NCBI RefSeq assembly: GCF_019929575.1
Contig: NZ_JAHZPU010000003.1
Span: 1-64,000 of the forward strand
DNA: 64,000 nt
Direction: 5' to 3'
DNA from: Streptococcus infantis
Lineage (GTDB): Bacteria; Bacillota; Bacilli; Lactobacillales; Streptococcaceae
The position numbers and the translations under genes are program-made. The notes under the pieces are model-generated. The model worked only from the letters and a program-made list of their open reading frames with translations, made no database searches and was not told the DNA's origin. Each line of letters begins with the position of its first letter. The stretch's first letter is position 1. This document shows positions 46,735-55,426 of this stretch, one piece after another.

Positions 46735-47160
46735 CTATCTGTAATTCTCATCATAAATGGGCGGTAGATAAAAATACTTGTCTTCAATCTTGATTTTGGC
46801 ACAGAGGATGCCGTTTTGATAGACATATCCGTTAAATGGAGGATAGCTATCCAAGTTTTTTAAGATATTCTCAGGTAAAGATCTGAAATTGTAATCCCTC
46901 AAGGCCCCAGAACCAATCAATCTTTCAGTCCGATAAGCCTTGATTTCTTTTTCATATTTTTTGAGAAATGCTTCTCGTTTCTTTTCAAAGAGAGCCAAAT
47001 CTCCATCATCTAACTCGTAATAGCGGTCATAACCAGCAATCCAAGAAATATAAACACACAGTAAAGATTTTTCTATCTCAGGAGAGTAGCCAATTGTAAA
47101 GTAATTTTCTTTGTCGACCTGCCGATTTTCTACTGTGATAGTCTGTATAAAGTTAGTCAT
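46735..47160 (-). CDS. Small soluble protein of unknown function (immunity-like context)
   Basis: A 141-residue protein that I do not recognise. It is soluble, rich in Tyr, Glu and Lys, with no signal peptide or membrane segment. Visible blocks are DRYYELDDGDLALFEKKREAFLKKYEKEI and NGILCAKIKIEDKYFYLPPIYDENY. It follows the leucine-rich gene by 41 bases on the same strand and shares its transcript. Size and composition fit a cytoplasmic immunity protein, but that is inference from context only. Confidence 0.55.
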   Translation of the reverse strand: MTNFIQTITVENRQVDKENYFTIGYSPEIEKSLLCVYISWIAGYDRYYELDDGDLALFEKKREAFLKKYEKEIKAYRTERLIGSGALRDYNFRSLPENILKNLDSYPPFNGYVYQNGILCAKIKIEDKYFYLPPIYDENYR

Positions 47161-47201
47161 GATAATCTCCGTTTCAGGAATGAACTAGAAAGGCTTCTCA
47201 T

Positions 47202-48698
47202 TTAAAAATCCTTTAGCTCATCAAAGATTTCTATAAATTTTTCTTTGTCCATTCCTAAATCTTCAGGTATTAAGTCTAAGATTTCGCTTAGAGCACTATA
47301 GATATCCTCTCTCTCGATTGTTTCAATAAAACAGTTACGTTTGTCCATTTTATTGAAACCTTGAGTATATTCTCTTATGAGAACTTCTACGTTTTTAATA
47401 GTGTTTTCATTGGGGTTTTCTAGAAGCTTTATAAGGCTTGCTCTAGTCTTTCTATAAAGAGAGGCTGCTTTTTTTGCATTTGCGGTTGAAATATTTTCTT
47501 GTCCATCCCATGAGCGAAATGGATTATCTAGGTTTTGGGCTAGCCATTCAGCTTTCCTCGGTTTTGTTATCCAAAGATTCAGTCCCTTGTCCTTCAGTTT
47601 TTTATAATATTTTTTGGCTCCTTTAGCTGCATCTTCTGGTAAGCTACTCATCCAAAACATGCTTAATTGAGGTAAATCTTCTGGTTTTGGGATATCCTCT
47701 GCAGTAAAGCCAAACAAATCAACGGTTGAAAAATTGATTAACTCTTTTAACTCTGATAATTTATGGAAATTAAGAATATTACCAGGTTTCCCCCACAATC
47801 TCAATTCCCTAAGATTTGGATAGTTATTCAAGATTTGTGCAAAGTCTATTTCAAGGATGTTAGAACAATGGATGGCTCCCAAATCCTTTAATCCCAGCAC
47901 CTTAGGCAGAGAACGATCAAGTTGTAATCGTAAGCTGGCTCCATGATCCTTTACAAGTATCTGACAATTGTCGCTCATGTCTCCTAATAAGAGTAGCTCC
48001 TCCAAATCATCATTCAATCTAAGTTCCTCTACACTTGTCAAATCAATGGAAAGTCGATGTATGGATGTCTTAGAAAAATCCAGTTTTGTTTGTCCATGAT
48101 TTTCAAGAACTAGTTCAGTAATAAAAGGAGTCGACTGCAAATACTCATATATATTTTTGTGCCATTTAGTTAATTCTAACTTAGATAAACAAGGGAAGAC
48201 CTTTAATTCTAATGCGTTTTCAAAAGGTGTCCACTCGTCATTAATATTGTGTTTAGAAATACGGTAGTCATTCCCTGCAAATGAAACCTTTTCCTTGCTT
48301 TTATCTGCTTTCTTAAATAAATCTCTTTTTTCTTTTGGGATTTCTTGCCATTTCAGTTGCCTATAAATATCGTAACCACTCCCCCAAAACATAGCATATG
48401 TGTTTGTGCTTTCGGTTGTTAATGGTGTTGTATTCCCAATAAAAATATAATTTGACGGTACATGAATATCAACATTACACAGATGCAAGCCTCTATCCCA
48501 GTACATAAAATCAATGTACAGTGGCTTTAAGAAAGATAGTTCTTCTTCTGTAAGAGGTTGTTCTCCTGACCAGTCTAATGACAGTAGGACAGCCTGAGGC
48601 TTTTTCTCCCCCTCTTCGATCTTGGTTATCTGGCAAGCTATGTATTTTTTTAGATGGGTATTGTAAACACAATAGACGTCCCCTGCTTTTGCTAGCAT
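47202..48698 (-). CDS. Leucine-rich protein with Imm26-like N-terminus
   Basis: A 498-residue soluble protein. Residues about 1-95 (AGDVYCVYNTHLKKYIACQI ... SLDWSGEQPLTEEELSFLKPLYIDFMYWD) resemble the immunity protein 26 fold as I remember it. Residues about 170-340 form irregular leucine-rich repeats (for example NNYPNLRELRLWG, LSELKELINFSTVDLFGF). The C-terminal part is helical and charged. There is no secretion signal. It is not part of the pneumococcal gene order I recall for this interval, so it is probably accessory. A decayed leucine-rich relative lies directly upstream. Function unknown; orphan immunity is the best guess. Confidence 0.6.
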   Translation of the reverse strand: MLAKAGDVYCVYNTHLKKYIACQITKIEEGEKKPQAVLLSLDWSGEQPLTEEELSFLKPLYIDFMYWDRGLHLCNVDIHVPSNYIFIGNTTPLTTESTNTYAMFWGSGYDIYRQLKWQEIPKEKRDLFKKADKSKEKVSFAGNDYRISKHNINDEWTPFENALELKVFPCLSKLELTKWHKNIYEYLQSTPFITELVLENHGQTKLDFSKTSIHRLSIDLTSVEELRLNDDLEELLLLGDMSDNCQILVKDHGASLRLQLDRSLPKVLGLKDLGAIHCSNILEIDFAQILNNYPNLRELRLWGKPGNILNFHKLSELKELINFSTVDLFGFTAEDIPKPEDLPQLSMFWMSSLPEDAAKGAKKYYKKLKDKGLNLWITKPRKAEWLAQNLDNPFRSWDGQENISTANAKKAASLYRKTRASLIKLLENPNENTIKNVEVLIREYTQGFNKMDKRNCFIETIEREDIYSALSEILDLIPEDLGMDKEKFIEIFDELKDF

Positions 48699-48802
48699 AA
48701 AAATTTCTCCTTAAATGTTACTACATTTTCAATAGTCTTTTTAGACTTTTAAACAAATACTTGTTTGTAATTGAGTTAAAACAAGTAAAGTTCTTTAAGA
48801 TT
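48699..48802. other. AT-rich spacer upstream of the leucine-rich gene
   Basis: About 100 bases without a gene. They should contain the promoter of the two - strand genes, but no clear -35/-10 pair was identified. The pseudogene begins beyond it. Confidence 0.4.
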
Positions 48803-49151
48803 TTATTTTAGATAGATTTCTGGTTTCTCAATGACTGAGCCATCCTTCAATTTGGTAATTGAAGGATTTTATGATGCAAAAGTTTAACCTCCTTGGAAGG
48901 TTTGATTGTTAGATATTCTAGCTTTATCAGATTAATGATTGAAGTTGCGTCCTTACTTTTTAGGATACCAGTAAAAAAGTTGAAATAGCGTAACTATGGT
49001 ATATCATTTAAAAAGTTAGAGGAATCTACATGGATGTTTTTAGGGGCAAAACAATCCCCTTCAATTGAGAGAGTTTCGACTTCTTTGAGAGATAAATTGT
49101 ATAGTTGTTTCCATCATGGTCTTCTTTATCAAATTTAAACGATAAATCTTC
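48803..49151 (-). pseudogene. Decayed leucine-rich gene fragment
   Basis: On the - strand three frames can be joined into one leucine-rich protein fragment. The pieces are EDLSFKFDKEDHD (from 49151), WKQLYNLSLKEVETLSIEG (from 49113, ending in a TAG), then in the same frame after the stop FFTGILKSKDATSIINLIK and LEYLTIKPSKEVKL, and after another frame change LKDGSVIEKPEIYLK with a stop at 48803-48805. At least two frameshifts and one nonsense codon are needed. A TATAAT element (49160-49165) precedes it. It looks like a dead copy related in style to the intact leucine-rich gene next door. Confidence 0.55.
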
Positions 49152-49219
49152 CTAGGTATATTATAGCATGTTTTAGCTTAACGAAAGTCTTATGAGGAGG
49201 CCTTTCAAACCTTTTTAAA

Positions 49220-49247
49220 AGAAAAAAGCCAGACAGATGTCTAGCTT
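49220..49247 (-). terminator. Terminator of the MFS transporter gene
   Basis: AAGCCAGACA (49226-49235) pairs with TGTCTAGCTT (49238-49247). On the - strand the stem is followed by TTTTTTC. Confidence 0.85.
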
Positions 49248-49283
49248 GAAAAGTGAGTTTATTGTAGTAAATTCTAAAATTTT

Positions 49284-50450
49284 TTAGAGGATTTTATCCG
49301 CTCGATCCACCATAAAGAGGGCGATTGTCATGATAATATCAATTACTAGAAGAATCAGTACCGCTGGGACCCAAGACTGGAACATGTTAAAACTGTAACC
49401 AAAGAGAGTTGGTCCAAAGGCGGCTAGAATGTAGCCACCGGTCTGGGCAAGTCCAGACAATTGAGCCGTCTTTTCAGGTGAGCTTGTTTTGATAGAGAAG
49501 CAAACCATGAGATAGGGGAAAAGTGCGCTACAGGCAGTACCAATCAAGAGATGAGCTACTAACCAGTAGAGGAAACTATTGCTCGGGTATAAAAGCATAG
49601 CAATTCCAAGCATTCCAGCGAGAGAGACGATTGTTAACATGATTTGACGGTGACGATTGGACAAACGAGTCGTTAGACTTGGAATGGTCATGGAGAAGGG
49701 GATACTAGTCAGAGAAAAGATAGAAGCTAGAAGTCCGGCATCTGTGTGAGATAAGCCAGCACTGATTGCCATGGTAGGTAACCAGGTCATACTAGTGTAA
49801 AAGAGTAAGGATTGGAGACCGCAAAAGATCATAATGGCCCAAACTTGCTTGTTTTTTAAGATATTCTCTTTCTTTTGTTTTTTCTCATTCCCTTTTAGAA
49901 AATGATTGTGACTATGGTTAGGTAACCAGACCACCAAAGTTAGTAGGCAGACCAAGGACAAACAGAGAATCAAGCCTTTCCAAGAACTTGCTTGGCTGAT
50001 GGGTACAGATAGATAGGAAGCAAGAGCCGTTGCAATTCCCATGGAAGTTACATAAATTGTTGTCAGAAAGCCAATCTTTTGTGGGTAGTTGGCTTGAATA
50101 AGGCTAGGAAGGAGCACGTTAAAGATCGCAATACTCGCTCCGATGAGTAGGGTTCCCAGATAAAGTAATGGGAGATTAAAGATACGAATCCCGGAGCCTA
50201 CAGATAAGACGATAAGACTATAGGTGAAAAGGTGCTCAAGTCCAATTTTTTGAGCCAAATGGGTCGCAAAAGAGGAGAAGAGGGCAAACATTAAGAGAGG
50301 GAGACTGGTCAAAACACCAAGTGAACTAACTTCCACTCCAAAACCTTGGGCAATATCTCCCAAAACAGTTGGCAAAGCTGTAAAAGGAGCTCTTAAGACC
50401 GCTCCGATTAAGATAATTCCTAGAATAAAAAAGAGTGATCGTTTTTTCAT
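49284..50450 (-). CDS. MFS transporter of the CynX/NimT type
   Basis: A 388-residue major facilitator with about 12 membrane helices. The early block GAVLRAPFTALPTVLGDIA is typical of the CynX/NimT (cyanate/2-nitroimidazole) branch; the real substrate is unknown. The start at 50450 (MKKRSLFFILG) is preferred because it begins directly before the first helix; the longer frame adds a polar extension without a ribosome site. It is transcribed alone and ends in a strong terminator. Confidence 0.8.
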   Translation of the reverse strand: MKKRSLFFILGIILIGAVLRAPFTALPTVLGDIAQGFGVEVSSLGVLTSLPLLMFALFSSFATHLAQKIGLEHLFTYSLIVLSVGSGIRIFNLPLLYLGTLLIGASIAIFNVLLPSLIQANYPQKIGFLTTIYVTSMGIATALASYLSVPISQASSWKGLILCLSLVCLLTLVVWLPNHSHNHFLKGNEKKQKKENILKNKQVWAIMIFCGLQSLLFYTSMTWLPTMAISAGLSHTDAGLLASIFSLTSIPFSMTIPSLTTRLSNRHRQIMLTIVSLAGMLGIAMLLYPSNSFLYWLVAHLLIGTACSALFPYLMVCFSIKTSSPEKTAQLSGLAQTGGYILAAFGPTLFGYSFNMFQSWVPAVLILLVIDIIMTIALFMVDRADKIL

Positions 50451-50667
50451 GTGAACCTCAACAAACTGATTTTGATAACAGCTTATTTTAAGGCTTTTTC
50501 CTATAGATGTCAAGATGGCGTGAGGGAATCCGTCTGTTAGCTGCGAAAAATCATTGAAAAAAGTTTGATAGATTTACTAGTTTTTTTCTTGTATTCAAAT
50601 AAAAATAGGAAAGTCAGGAAATTTGTGATAAAATAGTGAAAGAAAATCTATACATTGGAGAAAAGCT

Positions 50668-51498
50668 GTGTCTGAAAATCGGAAATTTAGTGTCTTGATG
50701 TCGGTCTACATCAAAGAGAACCCAGCCTTTTTGAAGGAGGCAGTGGAGAGTATCTTACATCAAACACTCCAACCAAGCGAAGTGGTCATCGTTGAAGATG
50801 GCCCACTGACACCTGAACTATATCAAGTGTTGGAGGAATTGGAAGCACAGTCAAGCATTCCAATCAAACGCTGTCCGCTTGAGCAAAATCGTGGTCTAGG
50901 GTTGGCACTTAAGTATGGTGTTACACAGTGCCAATATGATATCATTGCCCGTATGGATACGGATGATATTGCTGTTGAAGATCGTTTCGAACAACAGTTC
51001 AAGTTAATGGGAACAGAAAATTTGGACCTGCTAGGTGGTCATATCGCTGAATTTATCGACCAGCCTGATGAAATTGTATCTTACCGTCGTGTACCGATTA
51101 AGCATGAGGATATCATTGTTTACCAACGTATGAGAAGTGCCTTTAATCACATGACAGTTATGTTCAAAAAAGAGATGGTGCTCAAGGCGGGTAACTACGA
51201 AGATGGACTTTATATGGAAGATGATCTCCTCTGGCTCAATATGATTAGTGCCGGAGCTCGAACTGGGAATGTGGATCAAATCCTTTGTAAGGTGCGCGTG
51301 GGAGCAGGGATGTTTGAACGTCGAGGAGGTCTCCGTTATCTCAAACTTTATCGCCAAGCACGTAAAAGAATGTATGAACGTGGGCAGATTTCTTATGGCG
51401 AATACCTGAAAAGTGTTTTAATCCAAGTTGTTGTTGCTCTCTGTCCAGGATTTGTACGACAGTTTATCTTTTTAAAACTATTGAGAAAAAGTAAATAG
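50668..51498 (+). CDS. Family 2 glycosyltransferase, probable teichoic acid synthesis
   Basis: A 276-residue GT-A glycosyltransferase. The nucleotide-binding start FSVLMSVYIKENPAFLKEAV and the DxD-type metal site in ARMDTDDIAVEDRF (about 90-105) are clear, followed by the acceptor block GLYMEDDLLWL. The start is GTG behind TTGGAG. It lies 70 bases before a CapD-type dehydratase gene. In pneumococcus the orthologous pair has been proposed to work in teichoic acid repeat-unit synthesis; this is recalled, not shown here. A C-terminal hydrophobic stretch may hold it to the membrane. Confidence 0.8.
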   Translation: MSENRKFSVLMSVYIKENPAFLKEAVESILHQTLQPSEVVIVEDGPLTPELYQVLEELEAQSSIPIKRCPLEQNRGLGLALKYGVTQCQYDIIARMDTDDIAVEDRFEQQFKLMGTENLDLLGGHIAEFIDQPDEIVSYRRVPIKHEDIIVYQRMRSAFNHMTVMFKKEMVLKAGNYEDGLYMEDDLLWLNMISAGARTGNVDQILCKVRVGAGMFERRGGLRYLKLYRQARKRMYERGQISYGEYLKSVLIQVVVALCPGFVRQFIFLKLLRKSK

Positions 51499-51568
51499 CT
51501 AATTAGTTTTAAAAAAATGTCTTGTAATTACTAGAAAATGTGATTTTGTGTAGGAGGATACCATTCAC

Positions 51569-53419
51569 ATGAATAAAAAAATGACAGATTATGTAATTGA
51601 TCTGGTTGAAGTGTTAAATAAACAACAAAAACAAGTCTTTTGGGGGATTTTTGATGCTGCCAGCATGATTTCCTCAATCATTGTTTCTTATATCTTGTTT
51701 TATGGATTGATCAATCCAGCACCTGTGGACTATGTCATCTATACGAGCTTGACCTTCTTGTTCTATCAGATTATGATTGGGTTCTGGGGGCTCAATGCTA
51801 GCATTAGTCGTTATAGCAAAATCACAGACTTTATGAAGATATTCATCGGAGTAAGTGTCAGCAGTGTTTTGTCTTATCTTCTTTGCTATGCCTTCTTGCC
51901 ACTTTTCTCTGTGCGTTTTATCGTTCTCTTTATCTTGCTCAGCACCTTCTTGATCTTACTCCCACGTATTACTTGGCAGTTGATCTATTCAAGACGCAAA
52001 AAGGGTGATGGAGAAGGGGAACATCGTCGTACCTTCTTGATTGGTGCGGGAGACGGTGGAGCTCTCTTTATGAACAGCTATCAACATCCTACGAGTGATC
52101 TTGAGTTAGTGGGTATTTTGGATAATGATGAAAAGAAAAAAGGTCAGAAACTAGGTGGAATCCCAGTCTTAGGATCTTATGAACAGTTACCAGAACTCTC
52201 AAAACGTCATCAGATTGAAAAAGTTATCGTTGCGATTCCTTCTCTTGATCCATCCGAGTATGAGCGTATCCTAAAAATGTGTAACCAACTTGGCTTGAAG
52301 TGTTATAAGATGCCCAAGATTGAGTCGGTTGTTCAAGGATTGCATCCTCAGGTAGGTAGTTTCCAAAAAATCGATATTACTGACCTTTTGGGACGTAAAG
52401 AAATTCAACTAGATGAGTCACGCCTAGGCTCAGAAATTACTGGAAAAACTATCTTAGTGACAGGTGCAGGAGGTTCTATCGGGTCTGAGATTTGCCGTCA
52501 GGTTAGTCGCTTTAATCCAGAGCGCGTGGTTCTCTTGGGTCATGGGGAAAACTCCATTTATCTTATCTATCATGAATTGATTCGTAGCTTCCAAGGAATT
52601 GACTATGTTCCTGTGATTGCAGACATCCAAGACTACGATCGCTTGCTTCAAGTATTTGAGCAGTACCAACTAGCCATTGTTTACCACGCTGCTGCCCATA
52701 AGCACGTGCCAATGATGGAACGTAATCCAAAAGAAGCCTTTAAAAATAATATCCTCGGAACTTACAATGTTGCCAAGGCAGTTGACGCCGCTAAGGTACC
52801 GAAGATGGTTATGATTTCGACCGATAAGGCCGTTAATCCACCAAACGTAATGGGAGCTACCAAACGTGTGGCAGAGTTGATTGTTACAGGATTTAACCAA
52901 CGTAGTCAATCTACCTATTGTGCGGTTCGTTTTGGGAATGTTCTTGGTAGCCGTGGTAGTGTGATTCCAGTATTTGAGCGTCAGATTGCAGAGGGTGGTC
53001 CAGTGACTGTGACAGACTTCCGTATGACTCGTTACTTTATGACCATTCCAGAAGCTAGCCGTTTGGTGATCCATGCAGGAGCTTATGCTAAAGATGGAGA
53101 GGTCTTTATCCTCGATATGGGCAAACCAGTTAAGATTTATGATTTGGCCAAGAAAATGGTTCTTCTCAGCGGACGTACTGAAAATGAAATTCCGATTGTA
53201 GAAGTGGGGATTCGTCCAGGTGAGAAACTCTATGAGGAATTGTTGGTATCTACTGAATTAGTTGATAATCAAGTCATGGATAAGATTTTTGTTGGTAAGG
53301 TTAATGTCATGCCACTTGAAGTCATCAATCAAAAGATTGAAGAATTCCGTGCTTTGCAAGGTTCAGAGTTGAAGCAAGCTATTATCGGTTTTGCTAACGA
53401 AACAACTCACATTCATTAA
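51569..53419 (+). CDS. CapD-type UDP-sugar 4,6-dehydratase, membrane-anchored
   Basis: A 616-residue nucleoside-diphosphate-sugar dehydratase. Four N-terminal membrane helices (about 25-130) precede a Rossmann-like domain with LIGAGDGGAL and a second, catalytic short-chain domain with the NAD loop TGAGGSIGSEICRQ near 297. The active-site region is STDKAVNPPNVMGATKR, with a Thr-Asp-Lys triad in place of the usual Tyr-x3-Lys. It likely converts UDP-GlcNAc to the 4-keto-6-deoxy sugar on the way to AATGal of teichoic acid. It is co-transcribed with the glycosyltransferase and ends in a terminator. Confidence 0.85.
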   Translation: MNKKMTDYVIDLVEVLNKQQKQVFWGIFDAASMISSIIVSYILFYGLINPAPVDYVIYTSLTFLFYQIMIGFWGLNASISRYSKITDFMKIFIGVSVSSVLSYLLCYAFLPLFSVRFIVLFILLSTFLILLPRITWQLIYSRRKKGDGEGEHRRTFLIGAGDGGALFMNSYQHPTSDLELVGILDNDEKKKGQKLGGIPVLGSYEQLPELSKRHQIEKVIVAIPSLDPSEYERILKMCNQLGLKCYKMPKIESVVQGLHPQVGSFQKIDITDLLGRKEIQLDESRLGSEITGKTILVTGAGGSIGSEICRQVSRFNPERVVLLGHGENSIYLIYHELIRSFQGIDYVPVIADIQDYDRLLQVFEQYQLAIVYHAAAHKHVPMMERNPKEAFKNNILGTYNVAKAVDAAKVPKMVMISTDKAVNPPNVMGATKRVAELIVTGFNQRSQSTYCAVRFGNVLGSRGSVIPVFERQIAEGGPVTVTDFRMTRYFMTIPEASRLVIHAGAYAKDGEVFILDMGKPVKIYDLAKKMVLLSGRTENEIPIVEVGIRPGEKLYEELLVSTELVDNQVMDKIFVGKVNVMPLEVINQKIEEFRALQGSELKQAIIGFANETTHIH

Positions 53420-53426
53420 AAAAGAT

Positions 53427-53477
53427 AAAGGTATGATTCCTAGCTTCATGTTAGAGGTAAGTGGAATCATACCTTTT
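53427..53477 (+). terminator. Terminator of the glycosyltransferase-dehydratase operon
   Basis: AAAGGTATGATTCC (53427-53440) pairs perfectly with GGAATCATACCTTT (53463-53476), with a 22-base loop. Confidence 0.88.
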
Positions 53478-53680
53478 ATTGATAACTGCTACTCCTTTAC
53501 CAATTTTTGAACAAACTTGTCAATGTTGAACATTTATGGTAAACTAAATTTATACTATTTGAAAATCAAAGTAAATGAGGTCTGCATCGTTTGACTGTAC
53601 TTAGATATGGTTTATAACGAACTTTCTAATTTGCTCTTTCATTTTCATTTCGTATGAATTAAAAAAATAGGGAGTAACTT

Positions 53681-54106
53681 ATGATTAACGCATATAAGAA
53701 TTTCTTTAAAGGTTATGTAGATTTTACAGGCCGTTCAACACGCTCAGAGTATTGGTGGATTTGGTTAACAAATATGATCCTCCTTGTCCCTTTTTACTCA
53801 GCATATTTTAAGGTGCTAGCAAATCCAAGAAATGAGGCTGCTCTTATGGCCTTGGGTGGAATTGCTATTATCTACATGATTTTCGGGCTAGCCCTAATAT
53901 TACCTATGTTAGCTTTGACAGTTCGTCGTCTACGTGATGCTGGTTTCCACTGGGCTCTAATCTTTATCATTTTTATTCCGATGGTTGGACCTCTTGCTCT
54001 TTTAGTTTTGTTAGCCATGCCATCGAAACAAGTAGAAGTAGTAACCATCAATGAAACTGAAGAAGTTGTAGAAGTTTCACCATTCGAAGAATCAGACAAA
54101 AACTAA
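53681..54106 (+). CDS. DUF805 membrane protein, copy 1
   Basis: A 141-residue DUF805 protein with four membrane helices. The signature YVDFTGRSTRSEYWWIWL lies at about 13-30, and a second conserved block, LTVRRLRDAGFHWAL, at about 80-95. The C-terminal tail is acidic. The start behind GGGAGTAA is clear. Function of the family is unknown. A homologous gene follows after a terminator, which points to tandem duplication. Confidence 0.85.
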   Translation: MINAYKNFFKGYVDFTGRSTRSEYWWIWLTNMILLVPFYSAYFKVLANPRNEAALMALGGIAIIYMIFGLALILPMLALTVRRLRDAGFHWALIFIIFIPMVGPLALLVLLAMPSKQVEVVTINETEEVVEVSPFEESDKN

Positions 54107-54168
54107 GAAGTTTAGGTTTTACAAGTGAAACTGTTTTAGAGTTTTCTTTATATTGTTAAGCAAATATC

Positions 54169-54208
54169 TAACACTCCCATATCTAAAAATAGATTTGGGA
54201 GTGTTTTA
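54169..54208 (+). terminator. Terminator between the two DUF805 genes
   Basis: AACACTCCCA (54170-54179) with TGGGAGTGTT (54196-54205), extended by ATCTA/TAGAT, then T residues. Confidence 0.88.
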
Positions 54209-54258
54209 GAACAATGAGGCTGCTTTATAGTATACAGTTGTTAAAAAGGAGAAATATC

Positions 54259-54675
54259 TTGTTTAGGGCTTATATAAATTTTTTAAAAGGTTATGTAGAT
54301 TTTGTAGGACGCTCAACACGTCCAGAATATTGGTGGGTTTGGCTGATGAATCATATCTTGTTCCTACCCCTGTATATCCTTATCTTCAATAAAGAGATAA
54401 ACCAAGGTCCTGCCCTGAACTTTACTTTAGTTATATTGGTTGTCAGTATTTATGCCATTTTGGCTCTACTCCTTTTGTTGCCTACTTTAGCGTTAAAGAT
54501 TCGACGTTTGCGTGATGGAGGTTTCCACTGGGCCTTTATCTTCCTTCACTTTGTTCCAATGGTCGGACGTTTTGCTCTATTAGTTCTGCTAGCCATGCCA
54601 AGTAAGGAAGTAGAAATAGTAACAATCAATAGACCTAAAGAAGTTGAAAGCGAAGAAGTTTCCCCTTTTGAATAA
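54259..54675 (+). CDS. DUF805 membrane protein, copy 2
   Basis: A 138-residue paralogue of the preceding gene, with the same architecture: YVDFVGRSTRPEYWWVWL near the start, LALKIRRLRDGGFHWAF in the middle, LLVLLAMPSKEVEIVTIN near the end. The TTG at 54259, behind AAAAGGAG, is chosen over the ATG at 54214 because it aligns with the start of copy 1, and a TATAGT/TATACA promoter element lies between the two. Separate promoters and the intervening terminator suggest independent regulation. Confidence 0.82.
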   Translation: MFRAYINFLKGYVDFVGRSTRPEYWWVWLMNHILFLPLYILIFNKEINQGPALNFTLVILVVSIYAILALLLLLPTLALKIRRLRDGGFHWAFIFLHFVPMVGRFALLVLLAMPSKEVEIVTINRPKEVESEEVSPFE

Positions 54676-54724
54676 TTGGACGAGTACGGGGAATGTCATT
54701 CTCCTCATTAAGATCAGACAAAAA

Positions 54725-54760
54725 GCTCCCAAACCTAACTTTTAGGCTGGGAGTCTTTTG
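54725..54760. terminator. Bidirectional terminator between DUF805 copy 2 and the HAD gene
   Basis: CTCCCA...ACCTAA (54726-54738) pairs with TTAGG...TGGGAG (54742-54753). There is a T run on the + side and TTTTT on the - side. Confidence 0.85.
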
Positions 54761-54761
54761 T

Positions 54762-55403
54762 TTAACGTTTTAATTGTAGATGCTGTAAAATGTCTGCCGG
54801 GTGGTGAGCAATCCAGTCAGGATGATATCCCATGAGGTCATTCTCCTCCCCAAATCCCCAGGTTACCGCTAGTTTTTTAATGCCAGTTTCTTGAGCACCA
54901 ATCATATCAAACTTGGTATCTCCGATAATAACGACTGTTTCGGGCGCTAGATGATGAGTTCCCAGAGCCTGACGAATGACATCAGCCTTGTGTAGGGCTT
55001 GAGGGCTTGAACCATAAATGCCATCAAAGAAGTGGTCAATCCCAAAATTGCTAGTCATGTCAACTGCGGTTGGTGTATTCTTCGTAGTAGTGATATAAAG
55101 AGGATAATGCTCAGCTAGTTCTACGAGTAAATCTTTGATATGTGGAAAGAGTTGGGCTTCGTAAACACCCTTTTCCTTATAATAAGAACGATAGAGCTGG
55201 ATGGCTTCCTCTATCTGCTCAGCTGGTAAACAACTAGCAAAGCTGGTTTCTAGTGGAGGCCCCATAAAACCTCGAATGGTTTTGGCACCAGGACTAGAAA
55301 CTCCAAGTTGGTCAAAGGTATAGGTGAAACCATTGTGGATACCGATAGAACTATCAACTAGCGTTCCATCTAAGTCAAAAAAGATAGCAGATATAGATGA
55401 CAT
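54762..55403 (-). CDS. HAD-superfamily phosphatase (phosphoglycolate phosphatase-like)
   Basis: A 213-residue haloacid dehalogenase phosphatase. Motif I FFDLDGTLVDSS (about 8-19) supplies the nucleophile aspartate, motif II is ITTTKNT, and the acidic motif is VVIGDTKFDMIGA. An alpha-helical cap lies between motifs I and II. It resembles Gph/PpaX enzymes, but the substrate cannot be inferred. It follows the serine dehydratase genes on the same strand with a 23-base gap and probably shares their transcript. Confidence 0.85.
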   Translation of the reverse strand: MSSISAIFFDLDGTLVDSSIGIHNGFTYTFDQLGVSSPGAKTIRGFMGPPLETSFASCLPAEQIEEAIQLYRSYYKEKGVYEAQLFPHIKDLLVELAEHYPLYITTTKNTPTAVDMTSNFGIDHFFDGIYGSSPQALHKADVIRQALGTHHLAPETVVIIGDTKFDMIGAQETGIKKLAVTWGFGEENDLMGYHPDWIAHHPADILQHLQLKR

Positions 55404-55426
55404 TGATTCTCCTCATAATGATGAAA

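Noticed and set aside
53551-53571. A TATACT-TTGAAAATCAAAG stretch resembling the start of a pneumococcal BOX element
   Set aside because: Only the first twenty or so bases are similar; no boxB or boxC module could be recognised after it.
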